Source of the DNA: Paralithodes platypus
Lineage: Eukaryota > Arthropoda > Malacostraca > Decapoda > Lithodidae
Length of the DNA stretch: 64,000 nucleotides
NCBI GenBank assembly: GCA_032716605.1
Contig: CM064509.1
Location: 36,538,381-36,602,380, forward strand
Direction of reading: 5' to 3'
Position numbers and translations under genes: made by a program. How positions within the stretch are numbered: position 1 is the stretch's first letter; each line of letters opens with the position of its first letter. The notes under the pieces are model-generated. The model saw nothing but the letters and a program-made list of their open reading frames with translations. It searched no databases and was not told where the DNA came from. Shown piece after piece: positions 46,900 through 56,258 of this stretch.

Positions 46900-46982
46900 A
46901 CAAGATCATGCCATTGTATTCAAACAATATGAAATATTCATAGAATATATCATATTGTAAGAATACAATGACATGACCTTGT
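46900..46982. repeat. 83-bp inverted-repeat element
   Basis: Arms of 22 nt (46900-46921 and 46961-46982), 20 of 22 paired, with a second inner pairing CAATATGA / TCATATTG. It is flanked by T-rich tracts and resembles a tiny fold-back MITE. Confidence 0.75.
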
Positions 46983-47287
46983 TTTCTTTTTTCTTTTTTT
47001 ATTGTTTTATTTATTATCATAGTAGGTTTGACATGATTTATTGAAACATATTTATTTTTGTACAATTCATTTGAGGTAAGAAAATAATTATATACACATT
47101 ACTTAGGCTAATAACAAACATATATATTGATATACTAAAAAAATAAGGCATATTACATGTAAATCTTTGAAACTTATAAACTAATAATGAAACATACAAT
47201 TATATAATGTAAAAGCTATATCACAGGGACATCTTTGGAACTTATACATTATATAATATATATGTTACATTATGAGGTAGCGTGATC

Positions 47288-47400
47288 AATTAGGTCAGGT
47301 CAGGTAAGGTAGGGCGCGAGTCCAGGGCAGGGCAGGGCAGGAGGCGAGTCCAGGGCAGGGCACGGGGCGAGTCCAGGGCAGGGCAGGGCAGGGCAGGGGC
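47288..47400. repeat. GGTCA / GGGCA minisatellite
   Basis: Short tandem GGTCAGGTCA then GGGCAGGGCA units with a larger GGCGAGTCCAGGGCAGGGCA repeat, directly 3' of the transposase stop. Confidence 0.9.
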
Positions 47401-47406
47401 CGACAC

Positions 47407-50325
47407 TCAGTAGTTCTTGAAGGTGTGGTAGTCCCTGAAGCAGTCACCCAGGCAGAGTGCAACTTTGCACTCGGCGCACATTGAGGTGACTCTTTTGGTC
47501 ACATGGGGTTTCCTCACACTGGAGCTGCAGACGGTGCACTGCACCTGCCTGTGACGAGTGCCAATCAGCTCGGTGTTGGTTGTGTAGTGTCTTTCGACAC
47601 CCAGCTGGATGCGGTCAGGAACGTGATCCCCACGCCATGCCGTACGTCTGTGAGTGGTGGTGGCATACTTCTCCAGGAGTTGGTAGGAGACGTTGTACAC
47701 GAACTCCCGGAATTTCAGCTTCTGGTTTGGGGCCATATCCTTCTTCACCAACCACAAGTTGTAGGCGTTCAGCATCGTTATGTCAACTAGGTGGAGGAAG
47801 AGCTTGTGATACCACTTCACAGTCTTCCTCAGACCCCCAACACCTGACAGCTGACAGTCAGACTTGTCCACCAGGCGGGTTTTTTTGGTGTAGTCCACTA
47901 CCATGTCGGGCTTGTAGATTGTCTTCCTGGTTCGGTAGTGGATTTTGCCAGAATCCACCTGGGCACCTGTGTGGACGGTGGAAAGCAGGTGGACGTCTCG
48001 CTTATCCTTCCACTTCAGGGCTATCAGTTTCCCACACTTCTCGAGCTGCTTGTATTTCTGCCCCTTTCGTCGCCTTCTTCGCACATGCCTCTCGCGGTGT
48101 TCCTGGGCCAGGTCGTCTTCTGAAGGTGTGTCACTGGAGGAGGCATCTGTGAGAGGAATGACATCACCTGTGAACTTTGGCATAAACTTTCTTGTCTTTC
48201 TGACAGTCCCACATGACCCCGTTTGGTTGTCATAAAGAAACTGGCAGAGAGCAGGAGAAGTATACCAGTTGTCAGTGTAGATGATGTGGCCTTTGCCCAG
48301 GTAAGGTGCCAACATTTTCCTGACGATGGCACCTGACATGCCCATGGGGTCATTGGCAGCGGCTTTCGGTATGTCAATGTCAGTGCCTGTATACACGATC
48401 ATGTCAAGCACTATTCCAGTTTCACAGTCGCACAACACGAAGAGCTTGATTCCGAACCTATGCCTCTTCAAGGGGATATACTGCTTGAAAACAAGACGTC
48501 CTTTGAAGAGCACGAGCGACTCATCAATCACCAAATTGAGGAAGGGGTAAAAGTATTTCCTATACCTCTCCAACAACATGGTGAACACCTCCCGAACTTT
48601 CCATATCCTGTCAATCCAGTTAGGATTTTCGTTGTCTGCAAAGTGCATAAATCTTAGCAGCAACAAAAATCTGTCACGAGTCATGAACTTATTGAAAGTT
48701 GGGGTGGCGATGAGAGGGTCGTGCTTCCAGTAGTGTTGCAACACATGCTTCTTGATCAGAGGCATGAGGAACAACAAGGCAAAGAACGTCAGAAATTCTG
48801 CCACAGTCGTATCCACCCAGCCTCGTATTCTCGCTTTTGGAGAAAGGACGTCCAATCTGCCAAACACCCACCTGTAGTAGGCGTTTGTTTGGGCAACGAT
48901 GTACGTCATTACCTCCATGTCGAAAAAAGCGAGGAAGAAGTCGCTTTCGTTCGCTTGATCATCACAGGGCCAGTTGTCAGTTGTTCCTGACGTCCCAGGA
49001 TTGAACTGGGGCACGTCAGGTACAAAATTGACCCCGTCAGACCAATCGAACGAAGGCATGCCAGGGATCGGAATGTCGTCTGCGTCTTCTTCTGCGTCTG
49101 AAATATCGCTTCCATGGTCGCGATACAGCACTTCATCATCATTACCCTCCTCTTCACTCGACAGACGATGCCCTTCCTCGTTTTCGTCACCGACGTCGGA
49201 CTCACTCCCACTGTCCACTCCCAAATCCCCCCACCCTTGGTCCCGTGCTAGGGCTTCGTCGTCGAAACCCGGGCTGCCAATGTCCTGCGAATCACCATCA
49301 AACAGCAGGGCGGCATACTTAGATGGTGTAAGATTTTTCCGGGTCACTTTGGCACATGCGGGAGTCTTATGGACAGGGACAGCAGAGGTGGTGGCAGGGG
49401 CGGCGGCAGGGGCGGCGGCGGCGGCAGGGGCGGCGGCGGCAGGGGCAGCAGTGGTGCGTGGCCTTGATGGCAAGATGATGGTGGTGCCTGTCGCCCTTCT
49501 CTCTGTTCCTTGGGCAGGGGCGGCAGGGGCGGCAGGGGCAGCAGGGGCGGCAGGGGCGGCAGGGGCGGCAGGGGCAGCAGGGCCGGCAGGGACACCAGGG
49601 CCAGCAGTCGCTTTCCCAGTCGCTTTCCCTCTCCCTTTCCCCTTCCCCTTCCCCTTCCCTGTTCCTTGGGCAGGGGCGGCAGGGGCGGCAGGGGCGGCAG
49701 GGGCAGCAGGGGCGGCAGGGGCAGCAGGGCCGGCAGGGACACCAGGGCCAGCAGTCGCTTTCCCAGTCACTTTCCCTCTCCCTTTCCCCTTCCCCTTCCC
49801 TGTTCCTTGGGCAGGGGCGGCAGGGGCGGCAGGGGCAGCAGGGGCGGCAGGGGCGGCAGGGGCGGCAGGGGCGGCAGGGGCAGCTGGGCCAGGGGCGGCT
49901 GGTGGTGGTGGTGGTGGTAGGGGCACTGTGGCTGGCGTACGGGTTCTCTTCCCTACGCCCGTGCCTTTCATTTTTCCTGCCCCCGCAGGTAATGCAGCCC
50001 TAGGGCGGCCTCCTGCGTCGCTGGTACCGGTGGCAGGGGTGGCAGGGGTGGCAGTGGTGGCAGTGGTGGTGGTAGTGGTTGTTGCAGTGGCCTGGGTCGT
50101 GGTGGCAGTGTCCCGAAAGACCAATGACCTCTGTGCCATTGCCCTGCTTGCACGTGTTTTACGTGCTTTTGGTGCTGGTGATTCGTCCTCTGAGCTGTAG
50201 GGCGTGTCGTACTGGTAGCTAGGGTCTTTGGCAGCCACCCTCTGCCTTCCACGGCGGCTAACACCACCAGAAGGAGGGCTGGTTGTGTCATCAGGGAGCG
50301 AGCGTGAGGGACGTGTAGGCTCCAT
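47407..50325 (-). CDS. piggyBac transposase, uninterrupted 972 aa
   Basis: ATG at 50323-50325, stop just before 47407, one open frame. Residues about 1-135 are basic and Ser/Thr-rich. About 138-275 hold Ala/Pro runs with two GKGKGKGRGK-type basic blocks and a TAGPGVPAG motif. An acidic stretch follows (about 370-430). The DDE_Tnp_1_7 core carries VIDES (Asp601), YTDNWYTSP (Asp685) and KRDVHLLST (Asp777), the three expected catalytic aspartates. The C-terminus is a Cys/His finger: CTVC, CAECKVALCLGDC and YHTF. The enzyme would excise and insert its element at TTAA. At 972 aa it is much longer than the ~600 aa of the founding moth enzyme, mostly because of the N-terminal repeats. The intact frame suggests recent activity; domestication is less likely because the element still sits in a clean TTAA insertion. 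Confidence 0.95.
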   Translation of the reverse strand: MEPTRPSRSLPDDTTSPPSGGVSRRGRQRVAAKDPSYQYDTPYSSEDESPAPKARKTRASRAMAQRSLVFRDTATTTQATATTTTTTTATTATPATPATGTSDAGGRPRAALPAGAGKMKGTGVGKRTRTPATVPLPPPPPPAAPGPAAPAAPAAPAAPAAPAAPAAPAAPAQGTGKGKGKGRGKVTGKATAGPGVPAGPAAPAAPAAPAAPAAPAAPAQGTGKGKGKGKGRGKATGKATAGPGVPAGPAAPAAPAAPAAPAAPAAPAAPAQGTERRATGTTIILPSRPRTTAAPAAAAPAAAAAPAAAPATTSAVPVHKTPACAKVTRKNLTPSKYAALLFDGDSQDIGSPGFDDEALARDQGWGDLGVDSGSESDVGDENEEGHRLSSEEEGNDDEVLYRDHGSDISDAEEDADDIPIPGMPSFDWSDGVNFVPDVPQFNPGTSGTTDNWPCDDQANESDFFLAFFDMEVMTYIVAQTNAYYRWVFGRLDVLSPKARIRGWVDTTVAEFLTFFALLFLMPLIKKHVLQHYWKHDPLIATPTFNKFMTRDRFLLLLRFMHFADNENPNWIDRIWKVREVFTMLLERYRKYFYPFLNLVIDESLVLFKGRLVFKQYIPLKRHRFGIKLFVLCDCETGIVLDMIVYTGTDIDIPKAAANDPMGMSGAIVRKMLAPYLGKGHIIYTDNWYTSPALCQFLYDNQTGSCGTVRKTRKFMPKFTGDVIPLTDASSSDTPSEDDLAQEHRERHVRRRRRKGQKYKQLEKCGKLIALKWKDKRDVHLLSTVHTGAQVDSGKIHYRTRKTIYKPDMVVDYTKKTRLVDKSDCQLSGVGGLRKTVKWYHKLFLHLVDITMLNAYNLWLVKKDMAPNQKLKFREFVYNVSYQLLEKYATTTHRRTAWRGDHVPDRIQLGVERHYTTNTELIGTRHRQVQCTVCSSSVRKPHVTKRVTSMCAECKVALCLGDCFRDYHTFKNY
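49505..49910 (-). repeat. Internal coding repeats in the transposase N-terminus
   Basis: GGGGCGGCA/GGGGCAGCA runs encode Ala-Ala-Pro. Two ~170-bp units each combine a Gly/Lys basic block with TAGPGVPAG and an Ala/Pro run, and a third partial Ala/Pro run follows. GC-rich and prone to slippage; length may vary between copies. Confidence 0.85.
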
Positions 50326-50482
50326 GACTAGTGCGTGGTTACTGGCGCGGTGGTGCTTGCACGAGTGCGGGGCGAGCGTTTGGCGGGGTGGTATCGAGAG
50401 TTGACATGTAGTACAATACCCACACCAATTTTCAGCCGCCTGGCTATAAACGCGCGGTTTTGGTACGTGTTCAAAGTCTCTG

Positions 50483-50537
50483 CTCTTAAGAGTCTACCCG
50501 CAGTGCGCCGGGGGAACTCTTAAGAGTCTACCCGCAG
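50483..50537. repeat. Duplicated 21-bp subterminal word of piggyBac 2
   Basis: CTCTTAAGAG followed by TCTACCCGCAG occurs at 50483-50503 and 50517-50537. The core CTCTTAAGAG is a palindrome containing TTAA. It may be a transposase-binding repeat. Confidence 0.8.
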
Positions 50538-50549
50538 CTCCCGGGTTAA

Positions 50550-52401
50550 CAGCAACAGTCTGCGTTCTTGCGGAGAGGAAACTGTGCAGCCACAACCCTA
50601 TTTTGCCTTGGATGCCGAGTTTCTTAATCTTGTGAAGGAGGATGCCGTGATCCACCTTGTCGAAGGCTTTAGCAAAGTCTAGAAACACGACATCCACATT
50701 TTCTCCCTCTGCAAGCCTGTGGAGTAGCCAGTCATGATGTGCCAGGAGCTTCGAAAGGCATGACCTGCCTTTCCGGAAGCCATGCTGGCTGGAGATCATA
50801 AGGCCATTTTTCTCCAGGAAGTTGACACGCTTGTTCCTCAGGACTTTTTCAAATATCTTGATGAGGTGGGATGTTAGAGCTACCGGTCGATAGTTCTTCG
50901 CCAGGCTCTTTTCACCACCCTTGTAGACTGGAGTAATGATGGTCTGTTTTAGTGAGGATGGAATTGTGCCTGTGTCCATTGAGTGTCTCCAAAGCTTGCA
51001 GATAGGAGGAATCAGGGCGTCACAGCATTTAATCAGCAGTATGGCTGGTACTCCGTCAGGACCAGCAGCTGTATTCGTTCTCAGTTCTTTGATGGCTTTT
51101 CGTAGGTCTGCCTCAGTCAGTTCAATATCACTTAGTCGAGTCGGTTGTGGAGTGTCTTCCGTGAAGAAAGCTTTGGGGTCCTGGATTGCAGTTGCTGGCC
51201 GTGGTGTGCTGAAGACATTCTCGTACTGTGTTCGCAGGATCCGACATACATCTTTGGGGTCGTTTACAGCTTCACCATCCTCTGTTCTTAATGGCCCCAC
51301 TTGCGTCTTAATTTTTGAGAAGCGCCTGCAGTAACTGTAAAAGAATTTGGGGTTCCGCTTGATGTTCAGTACTGCACGATCTTCCTCTCTTTGCTTTTGA
51401 CGCTCATGGGATGCTTTAATTTGAGTTTCTATGCTTGCAATCTTGGTAGATAGTGCAATCTTCCTCGTTTTGTTTTGGGTGTTACTGAGCTATTTGTTCT
51501 TTTCTGCATTAGGATTTTTCGGTCCCTCGGGATTTTGAGGTGCCGAGCGTTGGAAGGTTTCCTCCTTTGGGGAATGTGATGCTGACACTCCTTCAGTAGG
51601 GTGCTGAGGATGGTGTCAAGCATGGCATTTGGATCCTTGTCATGGAGGATCAGGTCCCAATTTGTCTGGGAGAGGGAAGTTTGGAGATTTACACAGTCAA
51701 TTGCTTCACTGAAGAAGTTCAAATTTGATAATGGGTTTGTTGGTTTTGTTGGCGGAGTTACAGTTTCAGCTTGAGCCCCAGCCTTCCTGTACATAGTGTG
51801 TATAGTTACAAGGCTGTGGTCAGAGAATATTGTCTTCTCCACTGAGTAGTCGGCAACTATATCCTGGTTGTTAGTGAAGAGGAGGTCGAGTGTGTTATTG
51901 ACTCTGGTAGGCTTGGTTATCAGTTGTGTGAGGAAAAGCTTGTCAGAGAGTTTAAGGAGAAGCCTGGCTTGTGCTTGCTCCTCTCTGGTACCTCCTGAGA
52001 CCTTTCCTTCTGGCCAATGGATGATAGGAAAGTTGAAGTCTCTGCAGATGATGATGTCTGGTGTTGGGGTTGGCATATCGTCGATTAGTTTGTCGATTCT
52101 GCTGTGTGAATTATTGTAACTTTCAAGGGTGCATGATGGGGGGCGATAGCAATTGAGAATAATTACATTGAGTGACTTAATGTGGAGAGCCAGCATTTCT
52201 ACTTGAGTATCAGAGTGGACTAGTATTGGTTTTGTATCTGAGGCTAGGTCATTTCTTACATATGTGATGACTCCACCATGGCTTCTATTTTCACGATCTG
52301 CTCTGTAGGAGGTGTAATTTGCCACTATTATTTCTGCATCACTCACCTCACTTTTGAGATGAGTCTCTGTCAGGGCAATGAACATTAGGTCATTTTCTTC
52401 G
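50550..52401 (-). pseudogene. LINE-B endonuclease and RT N-terminal part
   Basis: From the truncated 5' end the frame reads ALTETHLKSEVSD, SHGGVITYV, CYRPPS and ICRDFNFP (normally GDFN; the Gly is Arg here), then NNTLDLLFTN and FSDHSLV, the end of the endonuclease. A frame change near 51430-51480 leads into the linker (NPKFFYSYCRRFSK, VGPLRTEDG). RT motifs follow: AAGPDGVPA, NYRPVALTS, QHGFRKGRSC and VVFLDFAKAFDKVDH. The frame meets the piggyBac at SARTQTVAV. The rest of the RT is at 43550-44809. Confidence 0.9.
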
Positions 52402-52407
52402 GTGTAT

Positions 52408-53160
52408 AATGGACTACAAATTCCATCTGAATAGAGACACCTGGATGGGCGCGCTAGTATCAACCAATATCTGTTTCCAAGAGCGCGCTACACTCGCGAT
52501 CCAGTCGGCATACTCCATACATACTCGAAAAACGCCTACCCCTACTTAAAATAATGTACTGAACGTCTCAAAATAACACACTCAAAAAGCTTCAGAGGGA
52601 GTGTGTATATGTACTTGTTCTACTTGTATGGCGAAATTGGAGATAAAATCGGACAGTAAATGGCTGATTCATCATCATATTAGGTGAATAAACATGCACT
52701 ATTCATGAATAAAGCTTTAAATATACTCGTAACTAAAACGTATTTTAAATTGAGCCTGTGATCAATTTTCCTTGAGTTACCCCTACAATCGTTTCTTCCC
52801 GTTTAGTGCCACCCGCTCACAAAGAAAACCTGATAATTTGGGGGACTAAACTATTTTATATTAATATTTAGAAGTTAAAGAATTACCAAAACGAATATTC
52901 GGGGACCCCCCAAGGGGGCCCTAGGGATATCCTATGGGTGTTTATGCCCTCATATGACCATTTCTATTGCATACAGCATGCCTTTAGACTACAGACACAA
53001 AAACAAAATTGTGGCTGAAAAAAATCTCGTTTTTCGGGGGTCGAGGTCGAACCCACGGCCCGGTGGGTTATGGATGCGATATGTTTTTTTGTTCCTTCCT
53101 ATGTTGAAAGAAGCAGTTTACAGAGAGAACACAAAAACTTGAAATGTTGACCAGAGCATA
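52408..53160 (+). repeat. Rest of module copy 3 and its 3' flank
   Basis: Continues the module split by LINE-B (AATGGACTACAAATTCC onward). The AT-rich flank (52575-52915) matches 43040-43420. Beyond 52920 the sequence is unique in the window, with a CGAGGTCGAACCC word near 53041. No gene. Confidence 0.6.
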
Positions 53161-53175
53161 GAACTGGAGTCTCCC

Positions 53176-53990
53176 CTTAACTTGTCAAGGAGAGGTAATT
53201 AATGAGTGTTTAATCACGATATATATATATATAGAATACACGTGACTCCACTAAATGTGTCTAATCTCTCAGTGGGGCTCGAATCATAGCCAGCCTTATA
53301 CGGCAGCCATATTTGTATGACAACCCCTTCAGTACCATGACGCCTTTTTACCTTTAGCTAGCTCGGGTTATAGTCTATTTGTGTGCATAGATACACGAAA
53401 GATCACTTATAGACTATGTTGTGTGAATGTAGGGGATCTTTAGTTTGTTCCTTAGACCTCCATCAAACTTATAATTACATTCCCTACTGTAGACCCCTTT
53501 TCAAGATAAATTTGTAAACTTTTCGGTAGAGAAAATATCCAGGCCGAAGGCCGGTTCCTTTTCTCGCCAGGCAAAAAAATAGCACAGTTAAAAAGGCACG
53601 AAAGGTCTTAAAATCAACATACATAGGGGCGAAAGGTCTTAAAAAACATACACATAGACAGACTCTCTCTCTCTCTCTCTCTCTCTCCGTCTACATATTG
53701 TGTGTATACACAATATATATATATATATATAATTTAACCCCTTTTGAAGATAACATTTGGTTAAACTTTTCGGTAGAGAAAATATCCAGGCCGAAGGCCG
53801 GTTCCTCTTCTCGCTATCGCTCGTCAGGCAAAAAATCGCACTGTTAAAAAGGCACGAAAGGTCTTAAAAATCAACATACAATAGGGCGAAAGGTCTTAAA
53901 TTGTCAAAATAATGGAATTTAAAGCTCAAAAACATACATATATAGACAGACACTCTCTCTCTCTCTCCGTGTACATATTGTGTGTACACA
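53176..53990. repeat. Dispersed, diverged satellite monomers
   Basis: A CTTGTCAAGGAGAGGTAATT monomer fragment at 53176-53265 and two diverged core monomers at about 53490-53990 (CCAGGCCGAAGGCCGG, GGGCGAAAGGTCTT). Sequence 53266-53480 between them is unassigned. Confidence 0.8.
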
Positions 53991-54047
53991 CGACACACAT
54001 ATATATTATGTATACATTAAATCTTGGTAGTGACTACATCCTGCAAT

Positions 54048-54240
54048 TAGCCCCATTGTGTTTCTACTACATCTTAGCTCGCCCCAGTATTGGGACTTAC
54101 ATGTGTATAATGGACTACAAATTCCTTCTTAATGGATGGACGCTAGTCTCAACCAATATCTGTTTCCAAGAGCGCGATGCAGTCGGCATACTCCATATAT
54201 ACTCGAAAAACGCCTATCCCTATTATCCACGATTGAAAGG
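54048..54240 (+). repeat. ACTACAAATTCC module, copy 4
   Basis: Diverged copy with internal deletions (CCCATTGTGTTTCTAC, GCTCGCCCCAGTATTGG). The region from 54240 to 54580 is unassigned and contains a duplicated CTGCTCTGAAACACTCTACC word. Confidence 0.65.
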
Positions 54241-54589
54241 TATACGGCCTACTTTAAAATCATAAATAATTATGAGATGTGTGGAAGATACGATCCCATT
54301 GCAGGGAATTCTTCATAGGCTCAAGGGCTGCCATAGAAAAGATCGACAAATAACGGGACGAGTGATTGAGGTGTAGAAATGAATACCGGCCTGAGTAGGT
54401 GACTTGGAGGGTCACCCGCTCTCTACCGGTCTGCTCTGAAACACTCTACCTAGCTCCCTCCTGTCTGCTCTGAAACACTCTACCTCTCAGAAAATATGTT
54501 TTCAATGTTCCTATCCCCTCCCTAGCTTAGGATTGACACGACCGAAATAGGGCGTTCGTTTTTTATTTGTTATTTTTACTCTCCCTTAG

Positions 54590-54670
54590 ATGAGTCCATC
54601 ACCTCCACCTACCTCCACCAAACGGAAACATATATTGTCGACACAACAACGCCAACACAAAATACAAAAG
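54590..54670 (+). CDS. Exon-like block 1 (27 codons)
   Basis: Acceptor CTCCCTTAG ends at 54589. The block starts with ATG (MSPSPPPTSTKRKH...) and ends in ..HKIQK, followed by donor GTTAATG. It would be a start-containing exon if real. Confidence 0.5.
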
Positions 54671-54878
54671 GTTAATGAAATGGAACTTTTTATTTGAGTG
54701 AATTGGTTAAAAATATTAAAAGTGTAGATTTATATAGACTATAATTATAACCGAATTATTTTTCTTTTCAGATAAATACGCCGCCACCACCACCACCACC
54801 TACTACTGGTGGTGGTGAGAGAATAAAAGTGTAGATTTATATAGACTATAATTATAACCGAATTATTTTTCTTTTCAG

Positions 54879-55028
54879 ACGGGGGGACCACCACCACCAC
54901 CACCACCTACTACCACTACCACCACCACTAAACGGGAGGGACCACCACCACCACCACCTAGTACTACTACCACCACTAAACAGGGGGGACCATCATCATC
55001 ATCATCATCACAACACGAAATACAAAAG
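54879..55028 (+). CDS. Exon-like block 3 (50 codons), internally duplicated
   Basis: Acceptor TTTTCTTTTCAG ends at 54878. Two Pro-run / Thr-run / Lys-Arg or Lys-Gln units precede poly-Ser and QHEIQK; donor GTGAAC. The 50-bp intron tail before it is an exact copy of 54721-54771, where the degenerate block 2 starts (no clear donor, runs to TAG). Confidence 0.5.
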
Positions 55029-55404
55029 GTGAACTGTGTGGTGTATTTTTTTTTACAATGAAATTCATTTAACCAGAAAACGTGTTTCTTTTCCACCTTG
55101 ACTCCTCTTTATAAATGTGGATAAAGAAGACAAAATGTTCCTTAGAAGCAATATTGGCACAGGGAACATTTTACGTTATTGTATTTTTTGTTGACAGTGG
55201 TGGTGCCATCTCTTTTCATGGCCGAATCGACACCAGATAAACAGGGCCATTGGTCAAAAGTGTTGTGAAGCATTCTGCTAAAGGGTTAAAACATTCTAAT
55301 TTCAACCCTACCACAAATATCCCCATAAGGCCATTGTCCGCTAAAGGGTTACAAGTGTATTTTTCTATAGATTTTAATTATACCCTAATTATTTTTACTT
55401 TCAG

Positions 55405-55479
55405 ACCAATACACCTACGACCACCACTAAACGGGGGAAACCATCATCATCATCACAACACCAACACGAAATACAAAAG
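55405..55479 (+). CDS. Exon-like block 4 (25 codons)
   Basis: Acceptor TTTTTACTTTCAG ends at 55404. Encodes TNTPTTTTKRGKPSSSSQ then HQHEIQK; donor GTTAATG. Confidence 0.5.
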
Positions 55480-55613
55480 GTTAATGAAATGAAACTATTT
55501 TTATGGGAGTGAATTGGTTAAAAAAAATATTAAGTGTATTTTTATATAGATTATAATTATACCCTAATTATTTTACTTTTTTATAATTATACCCTAATTA
55601 TTTTACTTTTCAG

Positions 55614-55697
55614 ACAACTCCGCCACCACCCCCACCTACCACCACTAAACGGGGGAAACCATCATCATCATCACAACACCAACACGAAATACAAAAG
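55614..55697 (+). CDS. Exon-like block 5 (28 codons)
   Basis: Acceptor TTTTACTTTTCAG ends at 55613. Encodes TTPPPPPPTTTKRGK, poly-Ser and QHQHEIQK; donor GTTTATG. The upstream tract TATAATTATACCCTAATTA is duplicated. Confidence 0.5.
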
Positions 55698-55825
55698 GTT
55701 TATGGAACTATTTTTATGGGAGTGAATTGGTTAAAAAAAATATTAAGTGTATTTTTATATAGATTATAATTATACTAGTAGTAGTAGTAGTAGTACATGA
55801 TTTATTTTTATTTTAGTGATATTAA

Positions 55826-56070
55826 CCCTTTAGCGGACAAATGGCTATTTACGGTAGGGTTGAAATTAGAATGTTTTAACCCTTTAGCAGAATGCTTCAC
55901 AACACTTTTGACCAATGACCCTGTTTATATAACTTATTCCAAAAAGTACAAGAACGTAAAATGTTCCCTAAACAAGATTCTCTTAGACCCCTACGGTTCG
56001 GGTCCCCTAATCGAAATGCGATGGCCGTAAAGGCCTGATACGGGATCTACTCGCAAAAGAAGACGGAGGG
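55826..56070. mobile_element. Possible TTAA-flanked MITE in an intron-like spacer
   Basis: TTAA at 55822-55825 and 56071-56074. The left end reads CCCTTTAGCGGACAAATGG, but the right end matches it poorly. Its first ~80 bp appear as an inverted copy at 55263-55351 in the earlier spacer. Boundaries tentative. Confidence 0.5.
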
Positions 56071-56108
56071 TTAACGTGTATATTTATATAGATTATTTTA
56101 CTTTTCAG

Positions 56109-56150
56109 ACAACTAAATGGGGGAAACCATCATCACACGAAATAAAAAAG
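56109..56150 (+). CDS. Exon-like block 6 (14 codons)
   Basis: Acceptor TTTTACTTTTCAG ends at 56108. Encodes TTKWGKPSSHEIKK; donor GTTAATG. A shortened version of block 4. Confidence 0.5.
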
Positions 56151-56258
56151 GTTAATGAAATGGAACTTTTTTATGGGAGTGAATTGGTTAAAAAAAATAT
56201 TATACGTGTATATTTATATAAATTATAATGTTACCCGATTTTTTTTTTTTACTTCCAG

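Larger units (their letters stand above)
44814..47406. other. Non-coding left arm of piggyBac 2
   Basis: About 2.6 kb without a recognisable gene. It contains arm repeats (45110-45670), a (GA)n tract (45924-45960), hairpins (46659-46704, 46900-46982), a tRNA-like segment and a GGGCAGGGCA minisatellite. The open frames at 46201-46524 and antisense 46227-46502 are hydrophobic, lack known motifs and are not called. Confidence 0.55.
44814..50545 (-). mobile_element. piggyBac element 2 (5.7 kb) with intact transposase
   Basis: Lies between TTAA at 44810-44813 and 50546-50549. Removing it with one TTAA leaves LINE-B reading ..ARTQTVAVKGHTSKK.. in frame, so the boundaries are exact. The extreme ends, CCTCTCCGCGGCGCAC and CCCGGGAGCTGCGGGTAG (right, reverse complement), are only weakly alike; GGCGCAC is shared further in. 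The right end carries a duplicated 21-bp word. About 2.6 kb of non-coding DNA lies left of the transposase. Confidence 0.93.
43524..52401 (-). mobile_element. LINE-B with two nested insertions
   Basis: The outer element is a 5'-truncated CR1/jockey-type LINE on the minus strand. It is bounded by GTGTAT at 43518-43523 and 52402-52407, and the flanking repeat continues correctly across (GTGTAT-AATGGACTAC), so this is a 6-bp target-site duplication. Inside are the SINE 44078-44325 and the piggyBac 44814-50545. Without them the LINE is about 2.9 kb. The 5' end starts within the endonuclease; the 3' end follows the ORF stop by about 30 bp. Confidence 0.92.

Noticed and set aside
48974..50200. 408-codon plus-strand frame opposite the piggyBac transposase
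   Set aside because: It is the antisense shadow of the Ala/Pro and acidic coding repeats. It has no motif and follows the GC-rich repeat composition.
53027..53065. tRNA or SINE B box (GAGGTCGAACCCACGG)
   Set aside because: No A box or pairing acceptor stem was found at a suitable distance upstream.
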